From JBBQZL01 sp038207745 (GTDB lineage: Bacteria > Actinomycetota > Thermoleophilia > Solirubrobacterales > 70-9), in assembly GCA_038207745.1 (NCBI GenBank), contig JBBQZL010000042.1, positions 1 to 15,094 of the forward strand: a stretch of 15,094 nucleotides of DNA, written 5' to 3'. The notes beneath the pieces were generated by a model. That model was given only the letters and a program-made list of their open reading frames with translations, was not told where the DNA came from and did not search any database. The position numbers and the translations under genes were made by a program. Below are positions 6,547 through 13,392 of the stretch, one piece after another (position 1 is the stretch's first letter; each line of letters starts with the position of its first letter).

Positions 6547-7361
6547 TCACCTGGAACCTTTTTCACGGGCGCGATGCGCCGCCCGACCGCTCCCTTGCAA
6601 CCTGGCGCTCGCGCCTGCTCCGGGTGAGCGAGCGCAACGAAACCCACCTGCAGGTGAACCGCAATCTGCTGCCCGAGTTCTCGAAAACGCTGACCGGGCT
6701 CGAGTGGGATGTGGCGCTGCTCCAGGAGTGCAGGCCGCGATGGTCGAAGGCCCTTGCGGCGGCGACAGGCTCCGAGTACCACCGTGTGCTGACCTCACGC
6801 AACTCGCTTCCGTGGCTGAGGAATGCGTGTACCGCGATCAGCCCCGACCTGATCGCCTCCGGTGAGGGCGGCTCGAACCTGATCCTGGTCAGAACGAAGG
6901 GGGAAAACGGCCGGATCACCGACCGCCGCGAACTTATCCTCGAGGCGCGCCGGCCGGAGCGCAGGATGATGGCCTACTGCGAAACCGGGTCGGGACTCTG
7001 CATCGCCAATCTCCACACCACCAATGAGATGCCCGAACTCTCGATCCCCGAGCTTCGCCTTGCCGCAGAGACCGCATCAACCTGGGCGGGCGAGCGGCCG
7101 CTGATCCTCGGTGGAGACCTCAACCTGAGGCCCGCCGAGCATCCGGAGATCTTCGAAGAGCTGAAGGAGAAGCTGGGTCTCGCGCCACCGACCGGGCCAA
7201 GGTCGATCGACCATCTCATGGTCCGCGGCATGGAGGTCACAGATCCTCCCCGCGCGCTTGCCGCCGCACAGCGGGAGGTACCCGAGCGGGGTCTCGTGAT
7301 CCGGCTATCGGACCACGCTCCCGTGGTCATCGCCGCTGAGATACCGGGTTCATCTCCCTGA
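6537..7361 (+). CDS. Endonuclease/exonuclease/phosphatase (EEP) family protein
   Basis: A 274-residue protein with the EEP (exonuclease III/DNase I-like) metal-phosphoesterase fold. Expected catalytic positions are visible: Asn7 in ITWNLFHG, Glu64 in LLQEC, Asn158/His160 in IANLHTT, Asp194 and Asn196 in GGDLNLRP, and Asp259-His260 in LSDHAPV. The family cleaves phosphodiester or phosphomonoester bonds in nucleic acids, inositol phosphates or sphingolipids; the substrate cannot be read here. There is no signal peptide, so it is probably cytoplasmic. The ATG at 6537 is chosen because RAITWNLFHG is the first family strand; the frame extends upstream to 6492 only by overlapping argF. No strong ribosome binding site is seen. 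It diverges from argF with a 25-bp gap, so their promoters must overlap. Confidence 0.85.
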   Translation: MRAITWNLFHGRDAPPDRSLATWRSRLLRVSERNETHLQVNRNLLPEFSKTLTGLEWDVALLQECRPRWSKALAAATGSEYHRVLTSRNSLPWLRNACTAISPDLIASGEGGSNLILVRTKGENGRITDRRELILEARRPERRMMAYCETGSGLCIANLHTTNEMPELSIPELRLAAETASTWAGERPLILGGDLNLRPAEHPEIFEELKEKLGLAPPTGPRSIDHLMVRGMEVTDPPRALAAAQREVPERGLVIRLSDHAPVVIAAEIPGSSP

Positions 7362-7439
7362 TTCCCACACAACGGCACCAGCGGTGAGATATTGAGTGGA
7401 TAGCGATCCGACAACTTTCGAGACCAGGAGACGATGTTG

Positions 7440-8003
7440 ATGGCCGCCACGAGCAAGTCCGGCAACAGGGCGAAGTCAGGCAAGCGCGCCAAGCGCATCA
7501 GTTCCTCATCACACAATGCGGCTCTCGAACGCAGCGTCGAACACATGCGGGAGAGCCTGGAGCGAAGCGTCACCCTCAGCCGCGACCGGATCCAGGAGGT
7601 TGTCGACGACGCCGTCCGGCGCGGCCGCATGACCCAGAGCGATGCCGAGCGATTGGTTTCAGACCTGATCAGTCGTGGGGTCAAGCAACGCGACAGCCTG
7701 CTCACCGAACTCGAGCGCCTTGTCACGCAGGCGCGGCGCGAGGTTGGCGACGCCACCGGCAGGGCAGTGCGAGCCGCCCGTGATGCGGCAGATAGGCCGC
7801 TCGCAAAGGCTGACCGCCTTCGCCGCCGGACGAATCCGATGTCGAGCTTCCCGATCGCCCGCTACGACGAACTCAACGCCACAAAGGTGAGGACAAGCCT
7901 CACCGGCCTGACCCCTGCGGAGCTCCGGAAGGTCCGCGATCACGAGCGCGCCGGCTCAAATCGCAAGAGCGTGATCCAGGCAGTGGAGCGCAAGCTCGAC
8001 TGA
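7440..8003 (+). CDS. Basic coiled-coil protein with C-terminal helical domain (phasin-like)
   Basis: A 187-residue soluble protein with three visible parts. The N-terminal tail (about 1-25) is rich in Lys, Arg and Ser (SKSGNRAKSGKRAKR). A long amphipathic helix follows (about 28-115), with heptad-like spacing and many charged residues; the stretch RSVTLSRDRIQEVVDDAVRR and the RMTQSDAERLVSDLISRG part resemble phasin/PHA-granule-associated proteins. The C-terminal domain (about 138-187) reads FPIARYDELNATKV then LTGLTPAELRKVRDHERA and ends in a helix, a short module I associate with many actinobacterial proteins of unknown role. An AGGAG at 7426-7430 fits the ATG at 7440 (9 nt) better than the in-frame ATG at 7434 (3 nt). 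The role is unknown; DNA or granule surface binding is possible because of the basic tail. Confidence 0.75.
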   Translation: MAATSKSGNRAKSGKRAKRISSSSHNAALERSVEHMRESLERSVTLSRDRIQEVVDDAVRRGRMTQSDAERLVSDLISRGVKQRDSLLTELERLVTQARREVGDATGRAVRAARDAADRPLAKADRLRRRTNPMSSFPIARYDELNATKVRTSLTGLTPAELRKVRDHERAGSNRKSVIQAVERKLD

Positions 8004-8036
8004 GCAGAGGCGGTCCGGCTCCGCGTCCGTGCGACG

Positions 8037-9386
8037 ATGGGACCAATGGAGAAGACAGATACCAAGCGGCAGCGCGCCGGAAATATCCTTGAGGTCCAGA
8101 TCGACTCATTGGCCCAGGGAGGTCGCGGAGTTGCGCGCCACGACGGCTATGTCATATTCGTGAACGGTGGCCTTCCCGGCGACACGGTCAGCGTTGAGCT
8201 GACCAAGGCCAAGCGCCAGTTCGCCGAGGCACGTGTGCTTGAGCTGATCACTCCCGGGCCGGAGCGGATCGACGACGTCTGCGTCCACGGCGGTGAGCCA
8301 TGCCCCGGCGCCCCCTGGCAGGGACTGCCCTACGAGCGGCAGCTTTCGGAAAAGGCCGCACAGGTCGAGGACGCGCTGCGGCGGATCGGTGGTCTCGACG
8401 GATTCGAGATCGAACCGATCGAGCCCGCCACCGAGCAGTGGCGATATCGCAACAAGCTCGAGTACTCATTCGGCGAGGTCGACGGGAACACGGTTCTCGG
8501 TTTCCACGCCCGCGGCCGCTGGGACCTCGTCGTCGATATCGACGACTGCATGTTGGCCTCCGTGCAGAGCAACACGAAGCGCAATGAGGTCCGCGACTGG
8601 GCGCAGCGCGAAGGCATTCCCGCCTATGACCGACGTGAACAGAACGGTGTGCTCAGAAACCTCGTTGTTCGTGAGGGATGGAGGACCGGGGAGATCCAGA
8701 CCCGCCTGGTCACCTCGCAGGCCCAGTTCGCCGAGCCGCCGGTTGACCTCCACACGGTCATCGAGGGGGCCGCCGGCAGCACCGAAGGTCCGACCGGCGC
8801 GCTCGGCCGCGAGCGGATCACCGAAGAGCTCTGCGGATTGACCTTTGAGATCTCGTACTCGGCCTTCTTCCAGACCAACACCGAGATGGCAGAGCGGCTC
8901 TACGGCGTGGTCGCCGAATACGCCGCGTTGACCGGGACCGAGCGGGTCTTCGACCTCTTCTGCGGGATCGGGACGATCGGGCTCTCGCTGGCCGGAGACG
9001 CGGGTGAGGTCTGGGGTCTCGAGATCGTGCCGAGCGCGATCGAGGACGCGAAGCGAAATGCCGAGATCAACAAGATCGAGAACGCGCATTTCGTTGCCGG
9101 CAGCGCCCGGATCGGGATCCGCCCACTGGTCGAGCAGGCAGGAAGGCCCGATGTCCTGATCCTTGACCCACCCCGCTCCGGTCTCTCCCAGAAGATCGTC
9201 CGGCGGATCATCGAGTGCGACGCCGCCAAGATCGTCTACGTCTCCTGCAACCCGACCTCGCTGGCGCCGAATGCGTCGCAACTCACCGAGGCCGGTTATA
9301 GGCTGGTCAAGGTGAGACCGGTCGACATGTTTCCCCAGACTCCGCACACCGAGTGTGTCGCGCTGTTCGAGAAGGCCGCGGCATGA
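8037..9386 (+). CDS. 23S rRNA/tRNA uracil-5 methyltransferase, RlmD/TrmA family
   Basis: A 449-residue protein with an N-terminal TRAM RNA-binding domain (about 13-72, IDSLAQGGRGVAR...), a middle RNA-recognition region, and a C-terminal SAM methyltransferase domain. Motifs: VFDLFCGIGTIGLSLA (304-319, SAM binding), ILDPPRSGL (375-383), and SCNPTSLAPN (403-412) with the catalytic nucleophile Cys404; Glu439 in HTEC is the probable general base. It uses SAM to form m5U in RNA, most likely 23S rRNA. Of the four Cys that bind a 4Fe-4S cluster in E. coli RlmD, Cys82, Cys89 and Cys171 are visible, but the CGGC site reads CPGAPWQ, so one Cys is missing. The start is ATG 8037 or 8046, and neither has a good ribosome binding site. 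Its TGA overlaps the next ATG (ATGA). Confidence 0.92.
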   Translation: MGPMEKTDTKRQRAGNILEVQIDSLAQGGRGVARHDGYVIFVNGGLPGDTVSVELTKAKRQFAEARVLELITPGPERIDDVCVHGGEPCPGAPWQGLPYERQLSEKAAQVEDALRRIGGLDGFEIEPIEPATEQWRYRNKLEYSFGEVDGNTVLGFHARGRWDLVVDIDDCMLASVQSNTKRNEVRDWAQREGIPAYDRREQNGVLRNLVVREGWRTGEIQTRLVTSQAQFAEPPVDLHTVIEGAAGSTEGPTGALGRERITEELCGLTFEISYSAFFQTNTEMAERLYGVVAEYAALTGTERVFDLFCGIGTIGLSLAGDAGEVWGLEIVPSAIEDAKRNAEINKIENAHFVAGSARIGIRPLVEQAGRPDVLILDPPRSGLSQKIVRRIIECDAAKIVYVSCNPTSLAPNASQLTEAGYRLVKVRPVDMFPQTPHTECVALFEKAAA

Positions 9387-10180
9387 GCAATCGGGGTTTC
9401 GGCGTTGCAGCAGGGCTCGACCCGGAGGTCGCGCGTCCGCTTGCCGCCCGCTGTGCCGGGCTCGGATACGCCTCGATGTGGTCCAACGATCACCCGGGCG
9501 CGCTCGGCCTCGAGACGCTTGCCCAGTTCGCCGCCGCGGCACCGGACGTGGACCTTGGCGTCGGGGTGATCGCGATCGACCGGCAGGGTCCCGAGGTGAT
9601 CGCCGAGACGATCAGGCGGGTCGGCCTCGACCCATCGAAACTCTGGATCGGCGTCGGCGCCGGCTTCTCGAAGAAGCCATTGACCGCGATGCGCGAGGCA
9701 CTGCCCGCCCTGCGCGAGGCACTGCCAGGCGTTCGCCTGGTGCTCGCGTCGATGGGGCCGAAGATGTGTGCGCTGGCCGGATCCTCATACGACGGCGCCT
9801 TCTTCAACTGGATGACCCCGGCCTTCGCGGCAGCGGCACGTCAGCAGGTCGAGACCGGCGCAGAAGAGGCGGCTCGCGAGATGCAGCCGATCTTCGGCTA
9901 CGTGCGAACCGCCGTCGGCGAGGATGCAGCGGCGAGACTCGCGAAGGAGGAGTCCTTCTACCGGGACCTTCATACGGGGTATCGCAACCACTTCGACCGC
10001 CTCGGCGAACCAGAGGGAACCGTCGGCGTTGCGGCGGCCAACCGCGATGACGCCCAGGCCGAGCTGGCGAGGTACACGGCGCTCGACACGATCGTGGTCC
10101 GTGGACTCGCCAGCGCCAGGGTTGAGCCGATGTCTGCCGTCGCCACGGCAGCCGCTCCCCGGCAGCCACCAGAATCGTGA
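9383..10180 (+). CDS. LLM-class (luciferase-like) flavin/F420-dependent oxidoreductase
   Basis: A 265-residue protein with the bacterial luciferase-like barrel pattern: FGVAAGLDPEVARPLAARC at the start, GYASMWSNDHPGALGLETLA (a typical LLM second strand and helix), DVDLGVGVIAIDRQGPEVIA, then KLWIGVGAGFSKKP (the conserved G.GAG loop). The family uses FMN or coenzyme F420 to oxidise or reduce small molecules; actinobacteria often have many F420 members. It is shorter than most LLM enzymes (about 300-350), so parts of the barrel may be reduced. The substrate is unknown. The ATG at 9383 overlaps the TGA of the methyltransferase gene by 4 nt, which indicates translational coupling. The tail after residue about 250 is Ala/Pro-rich. 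Confidence 0.82.
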   Translation: MSNRGFGVAAGLDPEVARPLAARCAGLGYASMWSNDHPGALGLETLAQFAAAAPDVDLGVGVIAIDRQGPEVIAETIRRVGLDPSKLWIGVGAGFSKKPLTAMREALPALREALPGVRLVLASMGPKMCALAGSSYDGAFFNWMTPAFAAAARQQVETGAEEAAREMQPIFGYVRTAVGEDAAARLAKEESFYRDLHTGYRNHFDRLGEPEGTVGVAAANRDDAQAELARYTALDTIVVRGLASARVEPMSAVATAAAPRQPPES

Positions 10181-10194
10181 TCCGCATCGGATTG

Positions 10195-10214
10195 CCGGGT
10201 GGCATTCCGGGTGG
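10195..10214 (+). repeat. Short direct repeat upstream of the cupin gene
   Basis: CCGGGTGG occurs twice at a 12-bp period (10195-10202 and 10207-10214) in the 106-nt gap between the LLM gene and the cupin gene. It could be an operator half-site pair or chance in GC-rich DNA. A consensus-like TTGACA lies at 10252-10257, but no -10 follows at the right distance. Confidence 0.2.
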
Positions 10215-10286
10215 ACGGGCTTCAAGGTACGGCCAGGCCGGGAGACCAGGCTTGACAATTGGTTGGACCAGACATGGGAGGCGGCG

Positions 10287-10694
10287 ATGACTGACAACGA
10301 ACCAAGTCACACGATCAAGAACCTCGGTGAGGTCGAGGACTCGGCGGCGAGGTTCGGGCTCGGCGATTTCGGCGAGGCGCGATTTGCGCGGGAGGAACTC
10401 GGCGCCCAGGACACCGGGATCAGCCGCCACATACTCCACGCCAACAAGCGCCAGCCGTTCGGCCACAAGCACGCGGAGTGCGAGGAGATCTACGTCGTGA
10501 TCAACGGCAGCGGGAAGATCGCGATCGGCGACCACGTTCACGACATTTCGATCCTTGACGCAGTCCGGGTGTCGCCTGAGACGCCCCGGGCCTTCGAGGC
10601 CGGCCCGGATGGCCTCGAGGTGCTCGCATTCGGCAGCCACTTCGAAGACGACGGGGAGATCCTCCAGGACTGGTGGCCCGCCGAGGTCGAGTAG
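10287..10694 (+). CDS. Cupin-domain protein
   Basis: A 135-residue single cupin-fold protein. The first cupin motif is clear: FGHKHAECEEIYVVINGSG, with H-x-H-x4-E metal-ligand spacing. In the second motif the usual His is not visible (VSPETPRAFEAG, where PHAF would be common), so metal binding, if any, would be by three ligands. The tail ends EDDGEILQDWWPAEVE. The family includes sugar isomerases, dioxygenases and regulators; no substrate can be named. A strong ribosome binding site GGGAGG (10276-10281), 5 nt before the ATG, decides the start. It ends 6 nt from the converging uracil-glycosylase-like gene, with no room for a separate terminator. Confidence 0.85.
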   Translation: MTDNEPSHTIKNLGEVEDSAARFGLGDFGEARFAREELGAQDTGISRHILHANKRQPFGHKHAECEEIYVVINGSGKIAIGDHVHDISILDAVRVSPETPRAFEAGPDGLEVLAFGSHFEDDGEILQDWWPAEVE

Positions 10695-10700
10695 GCGCCG

Positions 10701-11360
10701 TCAGTACGGCGGGAGGTCGTCGTACCAGACGCCGAGAGTCTTGAAGGCTCGCCAGAAGGACTGCTTGGCAGCATCCTGATCAAGTGAGACATCGATGTCC
10801 GGCACGTAGAGGGCATCGATGGTCGGGGTGAAGGCCTGGATCTCACCGAGCCGCGCCTCGACCGGCCGCGAGAGCGGAACCTCGAGCCTGTTGATCACCG
10901 AAAGCGCCGGCTCGCCCATGATCACCGCGATGCGCGGCTGGACGATCGCGATCTCCTCGTTAAGACGGGCGATGCAGTCCCAGGAGGCGAGCGAGGGGTC
11001 CGAGATCGGACACTTGACGCAGAGTGTTCCGTAGACCGCAAGAGGGTCGACATTCAACCGCTTGAAGCTCTTCATGAGCGCGTTGCCCGAACGACCGTAA
11101 TAGGCGACGCCCTCCTCGACCTCGGCCGCGGTCGGCGCGTATTTGACCATCAGCACATCGGCCTGCGGATGGCCCGACCCCAGCACCGGCATCAGCCGAC
11201 CGCGTGGACAGAATTGACAATCCTGCAGATCATGGCTCAACTGATTGAGCTCGCGGATCGCGCGCTCCAGGTACTTCTCCCTGATCTCGTCATCGGTCGC
11301 TGGCATCTGCGCCTCAATCTTTGACAGCCCGCCGGCCTCTCCTCTGACCGGTGGGGTCAT
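10701..11360 (-). CDS. Family-4 uracil-DNA-glycosylase-like Fe-S protein
   Basis: A 219-residue protein with the frame of family-4 uracil-DNA glycosylases. Four Cys fit the 4Fe-4S ligands: C48-x2-C51 (CQFCPRG), C117 in LCVKCP and C129 in SWDCIARL, followed by QPRIAVIMGEPAL, the usual second strand. The catalytic parts are altered: where GEAPG..ED is expected it reads VKYAPTAAEVEEG, and the late HPS loop reads PDIDVS. The next piece, YYGRSGNALM, does match the F.G..G..L pattern. So the fold and cluster seem kept, but glycosylase activity is doubtful. Two starts are possible: ATG 11360 (AGGAGG 13 nt away) or ATG 11306 (GAGG 5 nt away); the second is as likely. It follows the GT4/PHP gene by 27 nt, probably in the same transcript. 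Confidence 0.78.
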   Translation of the reverse strand: MTPPVRGEAGGLSKIEAQMPATDDEIREKYLERAIRELNQLSHDLQDCQFCPRGRLMPVLGSGHPQADVLMVKYAPTAAEVEEGVAYYGRSGNALMKSFKRLNVDPLAVYGTLCVKCPISDPSLASWDCIARLNEEIAIVQPRIAVIMGEPALSVINRLEVPLSRPVEARLGEIQAFTPTIDALYVPDIDVSLDQDAAKQSFWRAFKTLGVWYDDLPPY

Positions 11361-11387
11361 GAATCAGCTCTTGCCTCCTGGGAGACG

Positions 11388-13316
11388 TCATGCAGACCGG
11401 CGACGCGGCCTTCCGCCCTTGACCGGGCGGGCCCCGGAAACGCTGCGCTTCGGCGCCTTCGGCCGACCCGTGGTCTGGAGGAACTTGAGCGCCTGGACGT
11501 AGGCCATGTTCTTGTGGCGACGGGTGATGTCGGCATCTCGCATCGCCTCGAGGAACTCCTCGGGACCATCGAAATCGTTGATCCTGATCCGGACACTTCC
11601 GAGGCCCTGCGCGACGTGACTGTCGGAGCCGGCGCCCGGGACGATCCGGTACTTGGCGGCAAAGCGCTCTGCCTCCTCGTTGAATGCGGCCAACGTTGCC
11701 CGCGGGTTGAATACCTCGAGGATGTCGATCTCCTCGACCATGTTGAGCAGATGCTCGTAGTCGGGAACCGAGTGCAGCCGATCGAAGGGATGCGGCACAT
11801 AGACGAGCCCGCCCTGGCGCCGGATCTCGGCGATCGTCTCCGCCATCGTCATCCCGCGATCGATCTTCTCCTCGATGAAGAGCCCGATCACCTCACCCTG
11901 CTCCGCGGTCTTCACCTCCTCGGCGACGATCACCTTGATCCCGCCCATCTGCTCCGCGACCTCGCGTGCGGCAAGTGCTCCCGTGACGACGTTGTGGTCG
12001 GTGATCGCGATCGCGCCGAGGCCGCGATCGCGCGCGGTCTCGAGCAGGACCTCGACCGGGGTCGCGCAATCGGGCGAGTGGTCGGTATGCATGTGGAGAT
12101 CCACCTCGATCAGCCTGCGCTTCGAGATCCGGCGGCGGATCTCCGGGTTCCCGGCCTCGGAGTGCCTTCGGGCGGCAATCGTCCGGTATATCCGCTCAAC
12201 CTCGTCGGCAACGTCAGACCAGGTGCGCCTCCAGGCAGCCTTGATCGCCCTGCCGCGCATCGCCTCGAGCAGCGGTGGATACGCTCCGAGACGGGCGATC
12301 TGGCCGGAGAGCGTCTCCGCATCCCCGACCGGGAAGAGCAGCCCGATCTCACCATGGCCGAGCAACTCGGCATAGACCGGAAGGTTCGATACAACCGGAA
12401 CGGCTCCGCAGGCGATCCCCTGCCGGATCAGGCCGGGGGCCGGTTGTGATCCGCCCGATGAAGCGCAGATGATGTCGTGGGAGGCGCTCAGCTCTGCCGC
12501 CGAGACGTCGGCATCGGAGATCAACTCGATTCGCTCCCGGATCACCCGGGCGACACGGAGCGGTGTCTCCTCGGATGCGTCGTGAACCACTGTTGCCCGC
12601 CAATCGAGATCTGACGGCAGCTTCCTGAGGGCACGGAGGAAGATCCTCAGGGCGCCGTGCTCTTCACCGGACCGAAAGAGGATCCGCAGTGGCCCGCCGG
12701 ATCGATCGGACCGCTCGGCCTGATCGGTCCCCGGCATCACGAGGTCGTAGGCGCCGGGAAAGTAGCGCTCCAGCGTGTCGCCTGTGATCTGCGAGCTGAC
12801 CGTTCGCGCGTCCAGCCGGCCGAAGAAGAGCTCGACCAGAGGCCGCGCCACCTGGGTGGAGAGCAACCTCTCATGCGGCTCGTGAAAGGTCCCGACATTG
12901 AGTGTGAACGAGTGCCTCAGCGCCGATGCCGAGAGATTCGGTGCGTAGGGTTCGTGGACGTGGACGATGTCGAGCTCCATCGATCCGAGCAGGGTCTCCA
13001 TCGCGCGGCTGGTATCGACGGGCAGCGGGGCAGGGCGTGGCCGCGAACCCCGTGGCAGGGGAAGGGCGGCGCCAACCGCGAGGACCCTCGGGCCGTCGCC
13101 GGACAACAGAGAGGCGGGATCATCACGCGCCCTGCTGATCGCACGTCGCGAATCCCGGACACTCGCCAGCGAATCAGAGGGTGCTGCGATCAGAACCCGA
13201 TGCCCCCGTTCGGCAAGCTCGGCCGAGACACGCTCGACGTACTCGTTGACCTCATGGACGACGTCCCATCTGCGAGGCGTCACCTGAACGATTGAGAGGG
13301 ACTCGGTTGCGGTCAC
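11388..13316 (-). CDS. GT4-like (PimA-like) domain fused to PHP phosphoesterase domain
   Basis: A 642-residue two-domain cytoplasmic or membrane-associated protein. Residues about 5-385 follow the GT-B glycosyltransferase family 4 layout and look PimA-like: HVHEPYAPNLSAS (119-131), GTFHEPHE (142-149), and a late donor-domain stretch GLLFPVGDAETLSGQIARL. The active-site EX7E motif is Q291-x7-Q299 (QPAPGLIRQ), and the G-R...R-K donor-phosphate motif is not visible in ILFRSGEEHG, so transfer activity is doubtful. Residues about 402-600 are a PHP domain with complete-looking metal ligands: H408-x-H410 (DLHMHTDHS), D440-H441 (ITDHN), E467, H509 (VPHPFDR) and D565-x-H567 (GSDSH). The last 30 residues are basic. 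GTG 13316 is preferred; the frame to 13355 runs into a terminator hairpin. It lies next to ino1 and PI-phosphate synthase. Confidence 0.88.
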   Translation of the reverse strand: MTATESLSIVQVTPRRWDVVHEVNEYVERVSAELAERGHRVLIAAPSDSLASVRDSRRAISRARDDPASLLSGDGPRVLAVGAALPLPRGSRPRPAPLPVDTSRAMETLLGSMELDIVHVHEPYAPNLSASALRHSFTLNVGTFHEPHERLLSTQVARPLVELFFGRLDARTVSSQITGDTLERYFPGAYDLVMPGTDQAERSDRSGGPLRILFRSGEEHGALRIFLRALRKLPSDLDWRATVVHDASEETPLRVARVIRERIELISDADVSAAELSASHDIICASSGGSQPAPGLIRQGIACGAVPVVSNLPVYAELLGHGEIGLLFPVGDAETLSGQIARLGAYPPLLEAMRGRAIKAAWRRTWSDVADEVERIYRTIAARRHSEAGNPEIRRRISKRRLIEVDLHMHTDHSPDCATPVEVLLETARDRGLGAIAITDHNVVTGALAAREVAEQMGGIKVIVAEEVKTAEQGEVIGLFIEEKIDRGMTMAETIAEIRRQGGLVYVPHPFDRLHSVPDYEHLLNMVEEIDILEVFNPRATLAAFNEEAERFAAKYRIVPGAGSDSHVAQGLGSVRIRINDFDGPEEFLEAMRDADITRRHKNMAYVQALKFLQTTGRPKAPKRSVSGARPVKGGRPRRRSA

Positions 13317-13342
13317 GGCGGGTCTCAGTCTAGGTAGAAGCA

Positions 13343-13369
13343 GAAGAGCCCGCACGAGGCGGGCTCTTC
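13343..13369 (-). terminator. Terminator-like hairpin after ino1
   Basis: An 11-bp perfect stem, GAAGAGCCCGC (13343-13353) with GCGGGCTCTTC (13359-13369), encloses a 5-nt loop. It lies 24 nt beyond the ino1 stop on the minus strand, and the next bases on that strand (TGCTTCTACC) are only weakly T-rich. It probably ends most ino1 transcripts, so the GT4/PHP gene likely has its own promoter; a TAGACT hexamer (13327-13332) lies 10 nt before its GTG. Confidence 0.75.
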
Positions 13370-13392
13370 AGAAAACCAATCTGCAACTGAAC

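Noticed and set aside
8466..9542. 358-residue minus-strand open frame
   Set aside because: It covers the RlmD-type gene, which has all catalytic motifs; the antisense product has none.
10252..10257. Perfect TTGACA -35 hexamer upstream of the cupin gene
   Set aside because: No -10-like hexamer occurs 15-19 bp downstream; that position is occupied by the GGGAGG ribosome binding site.
11514..12449. 311-residue plus-strand open frame
   Set aside because: Antisense shadow of the GT4/PHP fusion gene.
13317..13355. N-terminal extension of the GT4/PHP protein from GTG 13355
   Set aside because: The start would be inside the loop of the ino1 terminator hairpin and the added residues are not part of the fold.
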